From: CADEEV01 sp032127875
GTDB lineage: Bacteria; Acidobacteriota; Vicinamibacteria; Fen-336
DNA length: 46,494 nt
NCBI GenBank assembly: GCA_032127875.1
Contig: JAQBHI010000035.1
Location: 1-46,494 of the forward strand
Direction of reading: 5' to 3'
Made by a program: the position numbers and the translations under genes. The notes beneath the pieces were generated by a model, which did no database searches, had not been told where the DNA came from, and saw only the letters and a list, made by a program, of their open reading frames with translations. Position 1 is the first letter of the stretch; each line of letters opens with the position of its first letter. This document shows, one piece after another, positions 33,253-41,491 of the stretch.

Positions 33253-34128
33253 CTACCACGCGGGCGGAGCCGCGAAGCCGCCGTCCCGCTCTCGCAGGCG
33301 ATCCCGGTTCCAGGTTGGCGGAGGTAGAAGCCCCAGCGCCCGGAGCGCGGGCGCGTACTCGTAGCGCAGGGTGATCGTCTCCGCCGCCGAGGGCGCTGGA
33401 TCGAAGGCCACTACCTCCACCGGGTCGTATGCGGAGCGGCCCCAGCCGGTGCCGGGGTAGAAGCCTCTGCCAGAGTCGCCAAGGGCGCGCAGCGAGTCGG
33501 CTTCCTCGCGGGCCCGGCTCCTGGCCTTGGGCGCGGCCGTCGCCGGTGGCGCCGGGGCGCTCTTGGCCGCGTCGTCGTCGCGGCCGCGAGCCTCGGCCCC
33601 GGGCCACGATTCTCGCGGTTCGTACCAGTAGCGTCCCACCGCGTAGGGCCGGCGCTCCCGGAACACGGCAACCTCGACCCAGCCCAGCTTCGAGCTGGCC
33701 TTGCCGGAGCGCGCCGCATAGGACGCTCGCTCGTCCACGAACGTGAAACGGCGGATTTCGGAGAGCGAGCTTCGCCAGCCGCGCACGCTGGTGTCCTCCC
33801 AGGGACCGAGCACGTACATCCTGCCCGGGGCCGAGGCAACCTGGCGCGTGCCACTGATGCTGTTGAGGCCATCCACGATCAGCGCCACGCCCAGCCGCTC
33901 ACCGGTCCGGTTCGTGAGCGTTACCTCGTAGCTCTGGCCCTCGCGCGCCTCCAGGTAGAAACGGCCGGAGCCGTCGCGGGCCGCAAGCAGCGGGGCGGAC
34001 GCGCCGCCCACGCTCACCGAGACGCCCACCATCGAGCCCGTCTCCCGGTAGCCCCAGTCGTGAGCCAGGGCCGGGCTTGCGAAACCGCCAGCGACAGCCA
34101 GCAACAGCGGTATGCGAATGGCGCGCAT
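33253..34128 (-). CDS. Exported protein of unknown function
   Basis: A 291-residue protein with a signal peptide (MRAIRIPLLLAVAGGFASPA). Residues about 30-170 look like a beta-sandwich with G-R-F-Y-L-E-A-R-E-G-Q-S-Y-E-V, then G-V-A-L-I-V-D-G-L-N-S-I-S-G and Y-V-L-G-P-W. An Ala/Pro/Arg-rich linker (about 185-215) leads to a short tail with L-R-Y-E-Y-A-P. I do not recognise a named family. ATG 34128 has a good RBS (GGAGGTGG). It follows the YceI gene on the same strand with a 64-bp gap and may be part of the MarR-controlled unit. Confidence 0.7.
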   Translation of the reverse strand: MRAIRIPLLLAVAGGFASPALAHDWGYRETGSMVGVSVSVGGASAPLLAARDGSGRFYLEAREGQSYEVTLTNRTGERLGVALIVDGLNSISGTRQVASAPGRMYVLGPWEDTSVRGWRSSLSEIRRFTFVDERASYAARSGKASSKLGWVEVAVFRERRPYAVGRYWYEPRESWPGAEARGRDDDAAKSAPAPPATAAPKARSRAREEADSLRALGDSGRGFYPGTGWGRSAYDPVEVVAFDPAPSAAETITLRYEYAPALRALGLLPPPTWNRDRLRERDGGFAAPPAW

Positions 34129-34192
34129 CGTCCACCTCCAACCCCGATACACCGTGGAGGTGTGGCTTATTCCGCTGCTCCGCGGCCGGCGT

Positions 34193-34789
34193 TCACTGCT
34201 TCTTCTTGGCTGCCTCGAGGCTGATGAACACGTTCACCTCGTCGCCGACCACCAGCCCGCCGCTGTCCATTGTCTTGTGCCAGACGATGCCGTAGTCCTT
34301 GCGGTTGAGTGTCGTCTGGGTTTCGAAGCCGTACTTCACGTTCTTCCACGGGTCGGTGATCGGGCCCAGAACCTTGACCGGGAGGGTCACCGTCTTCGAG
34401 ACTCCGTGGAGGGTGAGCGTGCCGGTGACGTCGAAGGCATCCTTGCCCTTGGCGACGATCTTGCTGCTCTTGAAGGTGAGGCTCGGGAACTTGGCCGCTT
34501 CGAAAAAGCCCTCGCCCTCGCGCAGGTCCTTGTCACGCTTTTCGCTGTTGGTATCGAGGCTAGCGACCTTGATCGTGAACTCGACCGAGGCTGCTTCCGG
34601 CTTTGCGGGATCGACTACGATTGTGCCCTCGTAGTCGCGGAACCAGCCCTTCACCTTCGAGATCCCCAGGTGGGTGGCCTGGAAGCCGACTTCGCCATGC
34701 GTGTTGTCCACGACGTAGGTGTCCGCGGCCCAGGCCGGCGCGGCAATGCCGGCGGCGAGGGCGAGTACGGCCAGTGTCTTCTGCTTCAT
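34193..34789 (-). CDS. YceI-family periplasmic lipid-binding-like protein
   Basis: A 198-residue protein with a signal peptide (MKQKTLAVLALAAGIAAPAW then A-A). The YceI lipocalin-like barrel follows: Y-V-V-D-N-T-H-G-E-V-G-F-Q-A-T-H-L-G, V-K-G-W-F-R-D-Y-E-G-T-I, F-P-S-L-T-F-K-S-S-K-I and L-T-L-H-G-V-S-K-T-V-T-L-P-V. The family binds polyisoprenoids and related amphiphiles in the periplasm. Three ATGs follow AAGGAG; the third, 34789, has the best spacing. The MarR gene lies immediately upstream, 28 bp away, so regulation by it is likely. Confidence 0.88.
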   Translation of the reverse strand: MKQKTLAVLALAAGIAAPAWAADTYVVDNTHGEVGFQATHLGISKVKGWFRDYEGTIVVDPAKPEAASVEFTIKVASLDTNSEKRDKDLREGEGFFEAAKFPSLTFKSSKIVAKGKDAFDVTGTLTLHGVSKTVTLPVKVLGPITDPWKNVKYGFETQTTLNRKDYGIVWHKTMDSGGLVVGDEVNVFISLEAAKKKQ

Positions 34790-34817
34790 CGTCATCATCT
34801 CCTTGAATTGAATGGAA

Positions 34818-35318
34818 TCAGGTCCTGGCCGCGGCCCGCACGTCGTCGAGCAGCTCGATCAGCAGCTCGAGCTTGCGGCGCGGCAGTCGGCCCAGCAGCG
34901 CCGCGTCTGCGAGTTGAACCGGCTCCTGGAGGCGCCCGAGCAGCTCGAGGCCGGCCGGGTCGATCCAACACAGCACCTGGCGCCGGTCGCTGGGACAGCG
35001 TCGTCGCCGCACCAGCTTCTTGGCCTCGAGCCGGTCGAGCAGTCGGGTGATGCCCGGGGCCTGTTCGATCATGCGCTCGGCGATGTCGAGGGTCGGCAGG
35101 CCGCTTGCTCCGGCCCCGCGCAGGATTCGCAGCACGTTGTATTGCTGCAGGGTGAGGCCGTGAGGCGCCACGACCTTCGCGAGCGAGCGGCGCAACAAGT
35201 CGGCGGTGCGCAGCAGGCCAACGGCTCCTTCCTGTCCCTTCGAGCCAAACGGCTTGGTCTGCCGGATCTCGTGCTGGACCGCGCTGCGCTTGCCGCTCAC
35301 CCCACCCACGTTAGGCAT
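34818..35318 (-). CDS. MarR-family transcriptional regulator
   Basis: A 166-residue winged-helix regulator with the MarR dimerisation helices and the DNA-binding part: L-T-L-Q-Q-Y-N-V-L-R-I-L-R-G, then P-T-L-D-I-A-E-R-M-I-E-Q-A-P-G-I-T-R-L-L-D-R-L-E and the wing R-R-R-C-P-S-D-R-R-Q-V. It is followed by yceI-like and unknown exported genes in the same direction, so it probably controls that unit and itself. ATG 35318 is used here; GTG 35307 in frame is also possible, because the -10 of a candidate promoter would overlap ATG 35318. No SD is evident for either start. Confidence 0.85.
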   Translation of the reverse strand: MPNVGGVSGKRSAVQHEIRQTKPFGSKGQEGAVGLLRTADLLRRSLAKVVAPHGLTLQQYNVLRILRGAGASGLPTLDIAERMIEQAPGITRLLDRLEAKKLVRRRRCPSDRRQVLCWIDPAGLELLGRLQEPVQLADAALLGRLPRRKLELLIELLDDVRAAART

Positions 35319-35324
35319 CAATGG

Positions 35325-35336
35325 TTGACGAGTCAA
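35325..35336. promoter_or_regulatory. Candidate MarR operator, TTGAC-N2-GTCAA
   Basis: The plus strand shows TTGACGAGTCAA, an inverted repeat with a 2-bp centre, located 7 bp upstream of the MarR ATG. On the minus strand it also contains TTGACT, followed 17 bp later by TAACGT, so it may overlap the -35 box. The dimensions suit a MarR dimer. Confidence 0.45.
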
Positions 35337-35418
35337 GTAAAACTCCGTCAAGAGCCGGGAAGGCGCCGGCGGCCCGCGGGTACAGTCCTGGAATGAATCC
35401 ATCGCGGGGCCTGTAGGG

Positions 35419-35756
35419 GTGCTGGACGTGCCAAAGGTGCGACGTGCCGCCGCCGTCCTCGTCCTCCCGTTCCTGGGCCTGCTGTGCCTGGGCGGCGCCT
35501 CGAAAGCGGCGGCACCCGCCGACACCGGCGAGTCCGCCTTTGTTCGCAAGGACTTCAAGAAGGCCCTGGGGCTGTATCGGGCCGAGTTGAAGGCGGCTTC
35601 ATCACGCACCTGGCCCAGGGCCGTCAGGTGATCCGCTACGTGCTGCGCGCCGAGACCCCGGGCGCCTACCACGCGCTGCCGGCTCATGGCTACGCGATGT
35701 ACGCGCCGGAGATCGGCGCGCTCGCCAACGAGTGGCGGACAACCGTCGAGCCCTAG
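35419..35756 (+). pseudogene. Internally deleted alpha-2-macroglobulin-like gene remnant
   Basis: The first frame reads like an exported protein start (V-R-R-A-A-A-V-L-V-L-P-F-L-G-L-L, then E-S-A-F-V-R-K-D-F-K-K-A-L-G-L-Y-R-A-E-L-K-A). It then stops at 35631. The overlapping second frame gives G-F-I-T-H-L-A-Q-G-R-Q-V-I-R-Y-V-L-R-A-E and T-P-G-A-Y-H-A-L-P-A-H-G-Y-A-M-Y-A-P-E, which matches the C-terminal end of bacterial alpha-2-macroglobulin-like proteins. N- and C-terminal ends of a protein normally well over 1000 residues are thus joined by a large out-of-frame deletion. Confidence 0.65.
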
Positions 35757-35811
35757 TCGACCTCGCCGCGGAGCGTCAAGCGTCGGCTGGCTGCTCTAGA
35801 ATGCGTCTGCG

Positions 35812-37236
35812 GTGAGCGACCTCTACCCGGACCTCGAGTTGGACGACGCGGCGATGCGCCGTCTAGTCGATGCCAGCCTGGAGCGTATCGTCGCGCACGT
35901 TGGCTCGCTGCCCGAGCAGCCAGCGGGCGACACGAGCGGGGCGGCCGAACTGGCCCGGGAGCTGGCCGAAGCGGCGCCCGAGGCGCCCGGTTCCCTGGAC
36001 GAGGCGCTTCGCCTGCTCTTCGAGCGCGCGATCCCGAAGAGTTTCAACACCGCGGGCCCCGGCTACCTCGCCTACATACCGGGCGGCGGCTTGTTCGCTT
36101 CGGCGGTCGCGGCGCTGATCGCTTCCGCGGTCAATCGTTACATCGGAGTGTGGGCGGCCGCTCCGGCCCTGGTGCAGATCGAAACCAACGTGGTGCGCTG
36201 GCTGTGCGAACTCGTGGGCTACGGCCCCGAGGCCGGCGGCATCCTCACCAGCGGCGGCTCGCTCGCGAACTTCTCCGCGATCGTGGCCGCTCGTCGTGAC
36301 CGCCTGCCCGAGGATTTCCTCCGCGGCACGCTGTACGTCTCGGAAGAGGCGCATCACTCGATCCGCAAGGCCGCGCTGCTCGCGGGCTTTCCGACGCGCA
36401 ACGTGCGCGCGATCCCCACCGACGATCGCTTCTGCCTCCGGCTCGACGCGCTGCACACGCAGCTGGTCGCCGACCGCGCCGCGGGCCTCGTGCCGTTTCT
36501 GCTGGTCGCGAGCGCCGGCACCACCAACACCGGCGCCGTGGACGATCTCGTCGCCCTGGCCGCGCTCGCGCGCGAGCAGCGCCTGTGGTTCCACGTGGAC
36601 GCGGCCTACGGCGGCTTCTTCCTGTTGACCGAGCGCGGCCGGCGAGCGCTCGCCGGGATCGCGCAGGCGGACTCGATTGTCCTCGACCCACACAAGGGCC
36701 TGTTCCTGCCCTATGGCAACGGTGCGCTCGTCGTGCGCGACGCTGGCGCGCTGCGCCGTGCTCACAGCGTTCAGGCCGAGTACATGCCGCCGATCCAGGA
36801 AGATCTGGAGCGCGCCGACTTCGCCGAGCTGTCGCCCGAGCTGTCGCGCGACTTCCGGGGCCTGCGTGTCTGGCTGCCGGTCAAGCTTCATGGTCTCGGC
36901 GCCTTCCGCCGCGCGCTCGACGAGAAGCTCGACCTTGCCGCATGGGCTGTCGAGCAGGTTCGGCTCATTCCAGGCGTCGAGATCGTCGCCGAGCCCCAAC
37001 TATCGCTGTTCGCGTTCCGGTTGGTGCGCCCCGGACTCGACCGCGCGGCGCTCGACGAGCTGAACCGGAACTTCCTGAGCGCCGTCAATGCGCGCCAGCG
37101 AGTTCACCTGAGCGGCACGGTGGTGAACGCGGGCTTTGTGTCGCGCGTCTGCGTGCTGTCCTTCCGCACCCACCGCGACCGCATGGAGGAAGCCGTCAGG
37201 GACCTCCGGGAGGTCGCCAGGGAGCTGGGCTCGTGA
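35812..37236 (+). CDS. PLP-dependent group II amino-acid decarboxylase
   Basis: A 474-residue enzyme of the aromatic-L-amino-acid/glutamate decarboxylase group. Landmarks are F-N-T-A-G-P-G-Y-L-A-Y-I-P-G-G-G-L-F-A-S near the N-terminus, G-G-I-L-T-S-G-G-S-L-A-N for cofactor phosphate, F-H-V-D-A-A-Y-G-G for ring stacking, and L-D-P-H-K-G-L with the PLP lysine K295. The length and motif order are normal. Substrate specificity cannot be read; aromatic or acidic amino acids are both possible. The GTG start at 35812 is in a weak RBS context. It is a single gene between the A2M remnant and the convergent GNAT gene. Confidence 0.88.
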   Translation: MSDLYPDLELDDAAMRRLVDASLERIVAHVGSLPEQPAGDTSGAAELARELAEAAPEAPGSLDEALRLLFERAIPKSFNTAGPGYLAYIPGGGLFASAVAALIASAVNRYIGVWAAAPALVQIETNVVRWLCELVGYGPEAGGILTSGGSLANFSAIVAARRDRLPEDFLRGTLYVSEEAHHSIRKAALLAGFPTRNVRAIPTDDRFCLRLDALHTQLVADRAAGLVPFLLVASAGTTNTGAVDDLVALAALAREQRLWFHVDAAYGGFFLLTERGRRALAGIAQADSIVLDPHKGLFLPYGNGALVVRDAGALRRAHSVQAEYMPPIQEDLERADFAELSPELSRDFRGLRVWLPVKLHGLGAFRRALDEKLDLAAWAVEQVRLIPGVEIVAEPQLSLFAFRLVRPGLDRAALDELNRNFLSAVNARQRVHLSGTVVNAGFVSRVCVLSFRTHRDRMEEAVRDLREVARELGS

Positions 37237-37368
37237 GCGTGCCTGCGCGCGAGCAGGCCTGAGCTGTACGTGGGCCACAGCTTGCCAACCTCCCTCGAGC
37301 ATTGGTCCAACGGCCCGGCCACATCCGCCGGGATTCTCTTCCCCTCCATGTCCCCGGTTGCTCACGCA

Positions 37369-37905
37369 TCACAACGGCTTGCTCATGCGCAAGAGAGGAA
37401 CCCCAATGCCGCCACGGTCGTCGACGAGACGCTCGTGTGGTTCGTAGCCGGAGGCGCGATACAGCGGTTCGCCAGCCATGGTGGCCATCAGCTCTACCCT
37501 CTTGAACCCTTCGGACCTTGCCGCCTGCTCGCAGAGGGAGAGGATGAGCCTGCCCGCGCCTTTTCGCGCGTACTGCGGATGCGTGTACATGGCGCGGATC
37601 CGCGCTGCATGCTTCGAAGGGTCGAGTAGCACAGCGCTGCGCCCCGGCGACTGGTCTCCGCCATACAGGGTGGCACGGCGGCTCCATCCGCCACAGCCTG
37701 CGAGGTTGCCATCCGCCTCAACGATGAAATAGGTTCCATCATCGATGAGCTGAGTATCCAGTCCCATGATCGCTCGACTTGACGCAATCTGGCCTTCACT
37801 AAGGAATGGCTTCTGGAGTTCGGATATGGCGGCGTCCATCAATGCGCTCAGCGCGTCGACATCGGCACGGCGGGCAAGCCTGTGGGTCAAGGTCACATCC
37901 GTCAC
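37369..37905 (-). CDS. GNAT-family N-acetyltransferase
   Basis: A 178-residue acetyltransferase. The acetyl-CoA-binding motif is I-R-A-M-Y-T-H-P-Q-Y-A-R-K-G-A-G-R-L-I-L followed by a helix; near the end come E-P-L-Y-R-A-S-G-Y-E-P-H-E-R, typical of motif B. The substrate is unknown. GTG 37905 has GGAGGA about 6 nt upstream, while the frame extends slightly further to ATG 37938; I prefer GTG. The gene is convergent with the decarboxylase gene; the 132 bp between the two contain nothing recognisable. Confidence 0.82.
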   Translation of the reverse strand: MTDVTLTHRLARRADVDALSALMDAAISELQKPFLSEGQIASSRAIMGLDTQLIDDGTYFIVEADGNLAGCGGWSRRATLYGGDQSPGRSAVLLDPSKHAARIRAMYTHPQYARKGAGRLILSLCEQAARSEGFKRVELMATMAGEPLYRASGYEPHERLVDDRGGIGVPLLRMSKPL

Positions 37906-37955
37906 GGCTTCCTCCAGGGGCGGCCTGCGCGACTTCAAATGCCTGGCTGGTCTCT

Positions 37956-37981
37956 CTAGGTCGGCGACACCGGCGACCTAG
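37956..37981. repeat. Inverted repeat upstream of the GNAT gene and IS110 fragment
   Basis: CTAGGTCG (37956-37963) and CGACCTAG (37974-37981) form a perfect 8-bp stem around 10 nt. It could be an operator, a terminator or the edge of the IS110-related segment that follows. Confidence 0.4.
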
Positions 37982-38152
37982 AAATGCGCAGTGGATGGCG
38001 ACTCGCGGCCGCCCGACACCTGGATGAGCGGCGAGCGTCCATCGCTTGCGCCGCGCTCGTCCGCTCCAATGATGAGTTTGGACTCCTCTGGCGACTCGAT
38101 CGGCATCGACGTGCCAGTGTCGCTGCTGCTCAAAGCACGGGAGGAGCCCATC

Positions 38153-38299
38153 GTGGGAAACGATACTCTCGTCGCAGTCGATCTCGCAAAGTCTGTCTTC
38201 CAACTGGCGGTTTCGGATCGTCCTGGCAGAGTAGCGTATCGGAACGAGCAGATCGAAGCGGTTCCGATCAAATCGGTGACGCAGCAGGTGCTGGACTAG
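38153..38299 (+). pseudogene. N-terminal fragment of an IS110-family transposase
   Basis: GTG 38153 has GGAGGAG about 7 nt upstream. The product starts MGNDTLVAVDLAKSVFQLAV and S-D-R-P-G-R-V, matching the RuvC-like DEDD N-terminus of IS110-family transposases (first acidic residue in V-A-V-D-L-A-K-S). After about 27 codons the match ends; the rest, to TAG 38299, is unrelated. The approximately 170 bp before the GTG resemble the non-coding 5' region of such elements. Confidence 0.7.
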
Positions 38300-39357
38300 A
38301 GCGCCGCGCCGCCTTTGGCCGCCGAGGCGAGCATGCCGCAAGCCGCGTGGATGTCGGGGCCACCGGAGTAGCGGCGCACGAAGCCGATGCCGTTGTCGGC
38401 GAGCGCGGAGAGAAAGCCCCCGCGCTCGACGTCGCTGGCTCGCTGAAACTCGCCCGTGGGATCGTTCACGTCGATCACGCTGAGCCGCACCCTCACGCCG
38501 CGGAACAGCCGACCCAGCTCCTGCGCCTCGTCGGCGCCCGTGTTGATGCCGGACATCAGCACCCAGGCGAGGTTCACGGGCCCGCCGCGCTTCGCGGCCA
38601 GACGGCGCATCGCGCCTGCCAACTCGGCCACGTCGTAGCGACGCGCCACCGGCAGAATGCGCGCGCGTTTCTCAGGGTCGGTGGAGGTGAGCGACAGGAT
38701 CAAGCGGTAGGGATGGTCCTCGTCCGTGTAGCGCTCGATCATCGGCAACAGGCCCACGGTCGAGATCGTGATGCGCTCGCCGCGGATCCTGCCGCCGCTG
38801 GGATCCCGCAGGATCTCGGCCGCGCGGATCACGTTGTCGTAGTTCTGGAACGGCTCGCCCTGGCCCTGGAACACGACGCCGGTCACCGGGCGCTCGGGCG
38901 ATTCACGGCGCACGCTCAGCACCTGCTCGACGATCTCCCAGGCCTCGAGGTTCCGCTCCAAGCCGAGGCGTCCGGTCTCGCAGAAGCCGCAGCCGAGGGC
39001 GCAGCCGACCTGCGACGACACGCATACGCTGAAGCGCGGCCTCTCGAGCGGAATGCGTACCGTCTCGAAGCGGCGGCCGTCGGCCGCCTCGAACAGGTAC
39101 TTGACGAAGGGATCGACCTGGCTGCGACGCCTGTCGACGACGCGCAACCGGGCGAGGCTGCCTCGCGCCCGCAGCGCCTCGGCGGCGTGGCGGCGCAAGC
39201 CCGGGATCTCGCCAATCTCGTCCCGATCGTCGCCGACCAGCCGGCTCACGAGCCTGCGCGCCAGCGTGGGTGTGAGCTCGAGGTCGGGCCACAACGCAGC
39301 CAGCGACGTCGGCGTCTGGCCGCGCAGGTGGGGTACGTCGACTCCTGGCAAGGCCAC
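38296..39357 (-). CDS. rlmN: RlmN-like radical SAM 23S rRNA/tRNA adenine-C2 methyltransferase
   Basis: A 353-residue radical SAM methyltransferase. The cluster motif is C119-A-L-G-C123-G-F-C126, preceded by F-S-V-C-V-S-S-Q-V-G. The methyl-carrying cysteine is C340 in D-I-H-A-A-C-G-M-L near the C-terminus. G-V-V-F-Q-G-Q-G-E-P-F-Q-N corresponds to the family F-x-G-M-G-E-P-L-x-N, with Q replacing M. RlmN methylates A2503 of 23S rRNA and A37 of some tRNAs. The sequence is somewhat divergent, so a relative such as a Cfr-like enzyme is not fully excluded. GTG 39357 overlaps the stop of the GspB-like gene (TAGTG), so it is the last gene of a four-gene operon. Confidence 0.85.
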   Translation of the reverse strand: MALPGVDVPHLRGQTPTSLAALWPDLELTPTLARRLVSRLVGDDRDEIGEIPGLRRHAAEALRARGSLARLRVVDRRRSQVDPFVKYLFEAADGRRFETVRIPLERPRFSVCVSSQVGCALGCGFCETGRLGLERNLEAWEIVEQVLSVRRESPERPVTGVVFQGQGEPFQNYDNVIRAAEILRDPSGGRIRGERITISTVGLLPMIERYTDEDHPYRLILSLTSTDPEKRARILPVARRYDVAELAGAMRRLAAKRGGPVNLAWVLMSGINTGADEAQELGRLFRGVRVRLSVIDVNDPTGEFQRASDVERGGFLSALADNGIGFVRRYSGGPDIHAACGMLASAAKGGAAL

Positions 39358-39917
39358 TAGAAGCGCAGCGTCAGGCGGCGCCCGTCGAGTTCCAGCTCGA
39401 CCTCGGTCTCGCCGATGTGGACGATGCGCGCGCCCTCGAGCGTGTCGCCCTCGCGCAGCAGATGGTCGCTGATCAGCGCCACGGGCCGGCCCTCGCGCTC
39501 GGTGATCGCCTGCAGCACGAAGCGGGCTGCGGCCAGCGTCGTCGGGGGTGGCGCGACGGCGGCGCCGGCCGGGGGCAGCTCAGGCGGCGGCGGCGCCACG
39601 GCGGGCGAAGCTGCCCGCGCCGGGGGGGTCGCGGCTGGAAGGAGCGTGACGAAGGGTCGGGCCGGCGTTGCGACGCCGCGCGCAACCGGGGCAGGCGCCG
39701 AATCGGTCGGCATGGCGGCCGGCGGCGCCGGCGGGCGCTCGCGCAGCGAGACGAACGCGGCGCCAAGCCCGAACGCGATGGCGGCTGCGGCGACGCTGGT
39801 CCACAGGCCGCGCCCGCGAGCCGCGGGCCACGGCGCTTCGGCCATCACCAGGAAGCCCCGCTCGGGCACCTGCTTTTCACGCTCGCGCTTGCGCAGCGCC
39901 TCGAGGATCAGGCTCAC
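39357..39917 (-). CDS. GspB-like type II secretion accessory protein
   Basis: A 186-residue single-pass inner-membrane protein. It begins MSLILEALRKREREKQ, the cytoplasmic tag of GspB-like proteins, has one helix at about residues 38-56 (V-A-A-A-A-I-A-F-G-L-G-A-A-F-V), a Pro/Ala-rich linker, and a C-terminal domain (about 125-186) with A-I-T-E-R-E-G-R-P-V-A-L-I and G-E-T-E-V-E-L-E-L-D-G-R-R-L-T-L. GspB pairs with the ExeA/GspA ATPase to insert the secretin through peptidoglycan. GTG 39917 overlaps the ExeA-like stop (GTGA). Confidence 0.83.
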   Translation of the reverse strand: MSLILEALRKREREKQVPERGFLVMAEAPWPAARGRGLWTSVAAAAIAFGLGAAFVSLRERPPAPPAAMPTDSAPAPVARGVATPARPFVTLLPAATPPARAASPAVAPPPPELPPAGAAVAPPPTTLAAARFVLQAITEREGRPVALISDHLLREGDTLEGARIVHIGETEVELELDGRRLTLRF

Positions 39918-41482
39918 GAAGCCTTCCCGGACAGTCGCGGCCGCGCGTACAGGCCGAGGCTGTAGAGCGCCATGAGCGTGCGGTTGCCGACGACGCCGTC
40001 GACGCTGAGCTCGGCATCGCCCTGGAAGCGGCTCACGGCGGGGGTAAGCTCGGTGCCAGCGGTTGCGTAGCCGAGCCGTGCCAGGCTCGCGCGCACGAAG
40101 GCGGTGGTGCGGGCCGTGTCGCGGCCGCCATCGAGGGCCTCGAAGTCGCGCCACAGGAACAGCGCCTGGCGCGTCCAGAGCCGGTCGATCTCGGGCAGAG
40201 GCAGCCTGCGCGTCCCGCCCTGGCCATCGGCCACGATGCCGTCTTCGCCCTCGATGCGCAGCAGCGCCAGGTAGCAGGTGTCCCGCCGCGCCGGATGGAA
40301 CATCTCGAGCGCCACGGGCAGGTCGAGGCGGCGGACCTGCTCCAGGTGCGTCCGCAGCCCCGTGCGTTCGAGCGGTCCCTCCCCCCAGAGCGACCGCACG
40401 CTAGCCAGCGCCGACTCGAGCGAGGCGTCGCGCGAGAGCGACAGCAGCAGCGAAGCGAGGTCGCTGGTGGCCAGTGGCGGGAGCAGCGTGGCGGGCGGTG
40501 CGCTCGGCGCCCGCGTCGTGGCCGAGGGCCTGGTCGTGGCGTTCGCCGTCGCGGGGGGCACGGCGGTCGCCGACGCCGGCCCGCGGCTCAGCACACTGAA
40601 GGCGAAGGCGCCAGCCAGCACGGCCGCCAGGCTCCACGCCGCCGTCGCCGAGCGCAGACCCCACGACCGACTGGCGGCCTCGCCGCCCACTTCGCTCGCG
40701 GCGCGCATTACCAGGCCGGCGTGGATTACGCGCGTGCCCTGCACGTAGCCCGCCAGCAGCGCGCGATCGCAGATCAGGTTCACCAGCCGCGGCACACCGC
40801 GCGCGTGCCGATGAAGCGCGGACAGCGCCCCTCGCGAGAAGGCCACCTTGTCTTCGCCACCGGCGATTCGGAGCCGGTGCCGGATGTAGCCTTCGGTCTC
40901 CTCGCGGTCGAGCGGCGCCAGGTGATAACGGGCCGTCACGCGCTGCGCGAGCTGGCGCAACTCACGCCTCCCGAGCAGCTCCTGCAGCTCCGATTGGCCC
41001 ATCAGCACGATCTGGATGAGCTTCTCGGTGTCGGTTTCGAGATTGGAGATGAGGCGGATCTGCTCCAGCACCTCGGCCGAGAGATCCTGCGCTTCGTCGA
41101 TCAGCAGCACGACGTTGCGGCCGGCCGCGTGGCTGTCGAGCAGGAACCGGTGGAGCGCATCGACCAGCTCCTTGAGCGAATCGCCCTGGACCGGGATGTG
41201 CAGGTCTTCGAGGATCGAACGCAACAGCTCGGCTGCGGTGAGCGCCGGGTACAGCACCACGGCCGTGGCCGCCTGCTCGCCCAGGTTGCCGAGGAAGTAG
41301 CGGGCGAGTGTGGTCTTGCCGGTGCCCACCTCGCCCGTGATGACGATGAAGCCGCCGCGCTCACGGCGGCCGAACTCGAGATGCGCGAACGCCTCGGTGT
41401 GGCGCGCCGAGAGATACAGGTACTTCGGGTCGGGTGTGAGGTTGAATGGCTTCTCGCGGAAGCCGTAGTAGTTCTCGTACAA
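39914..41482 (-). CDS. ExeA/GspA-like AAA ATPase with a peptidoglycan-binding domain
   Basis: A 522-residue protein. Residues 1-270 are the AAA domain: MYENYYGFREKPFNLTPDPK, Walker A G-E-V-G-T-G-K-T-T and Walker B V-V-L-L-I-D-E-A-Q. One transmembrane helix is near 278-298 (S-L-A-A-V-L-A-G-A-F-A-F-S-V-L). An Ala/Thr/Pro linker follows; the C-terminal part has an R-F-Q-G-D-A-E-L-S-V-D-G-V-V-G-N-R-T-L-M-A-L-Y peptidoglycan-binding motif. It acts at the inner membrane, with GspB, on secretin assembly. It follows the PilZ gene by 9 bp. Confidence 0.88.
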   Translation of the reverse strand: MYENYYGFREKPFNLTPDPKYLYLSARHTEAFAHLEFGRRERGGFIVITGEVGTGKTTLARYFLGNLGEQAATAVVLYPALTAAELLRSILEDLHIPVQGDSLKELVDALHRFLLDSHAAGRNVVLLIDEAQDLSAEVLEQIRLISNLETDTEKLIQIVLMGQSELQELLGRRELRQLAQRVTARYHLAPLDREETEGYIRHRLRIAGGEDKVAFSRGALSALHRHARGVPRLVNLICDRALLAGYVQGTRVIHAGLVMRAASEVGGEAASRSWGLRSATAAWSLAAVLAGAFAFSVLSRGPASATAVPPATANATTRPSATTRAPSAPPATLLPPLATSDLASLLLSLSRDASLESALASVRSLWGEGPLERTGLRTHLEQVRRLDLPVALEMFHPARRDTCYLALLRIEGEDGIVADGQGGTRRLPLPEIDRLWTRQALFLWRDFEALDGGRDTARTTAFVRASLARLGYATAGTELTPAVSRFQGDAELSVDGVVGNRTLMALYSLGLYARPRLSGKAS

Positions 41483-41491
41483 GGCCGCCGC

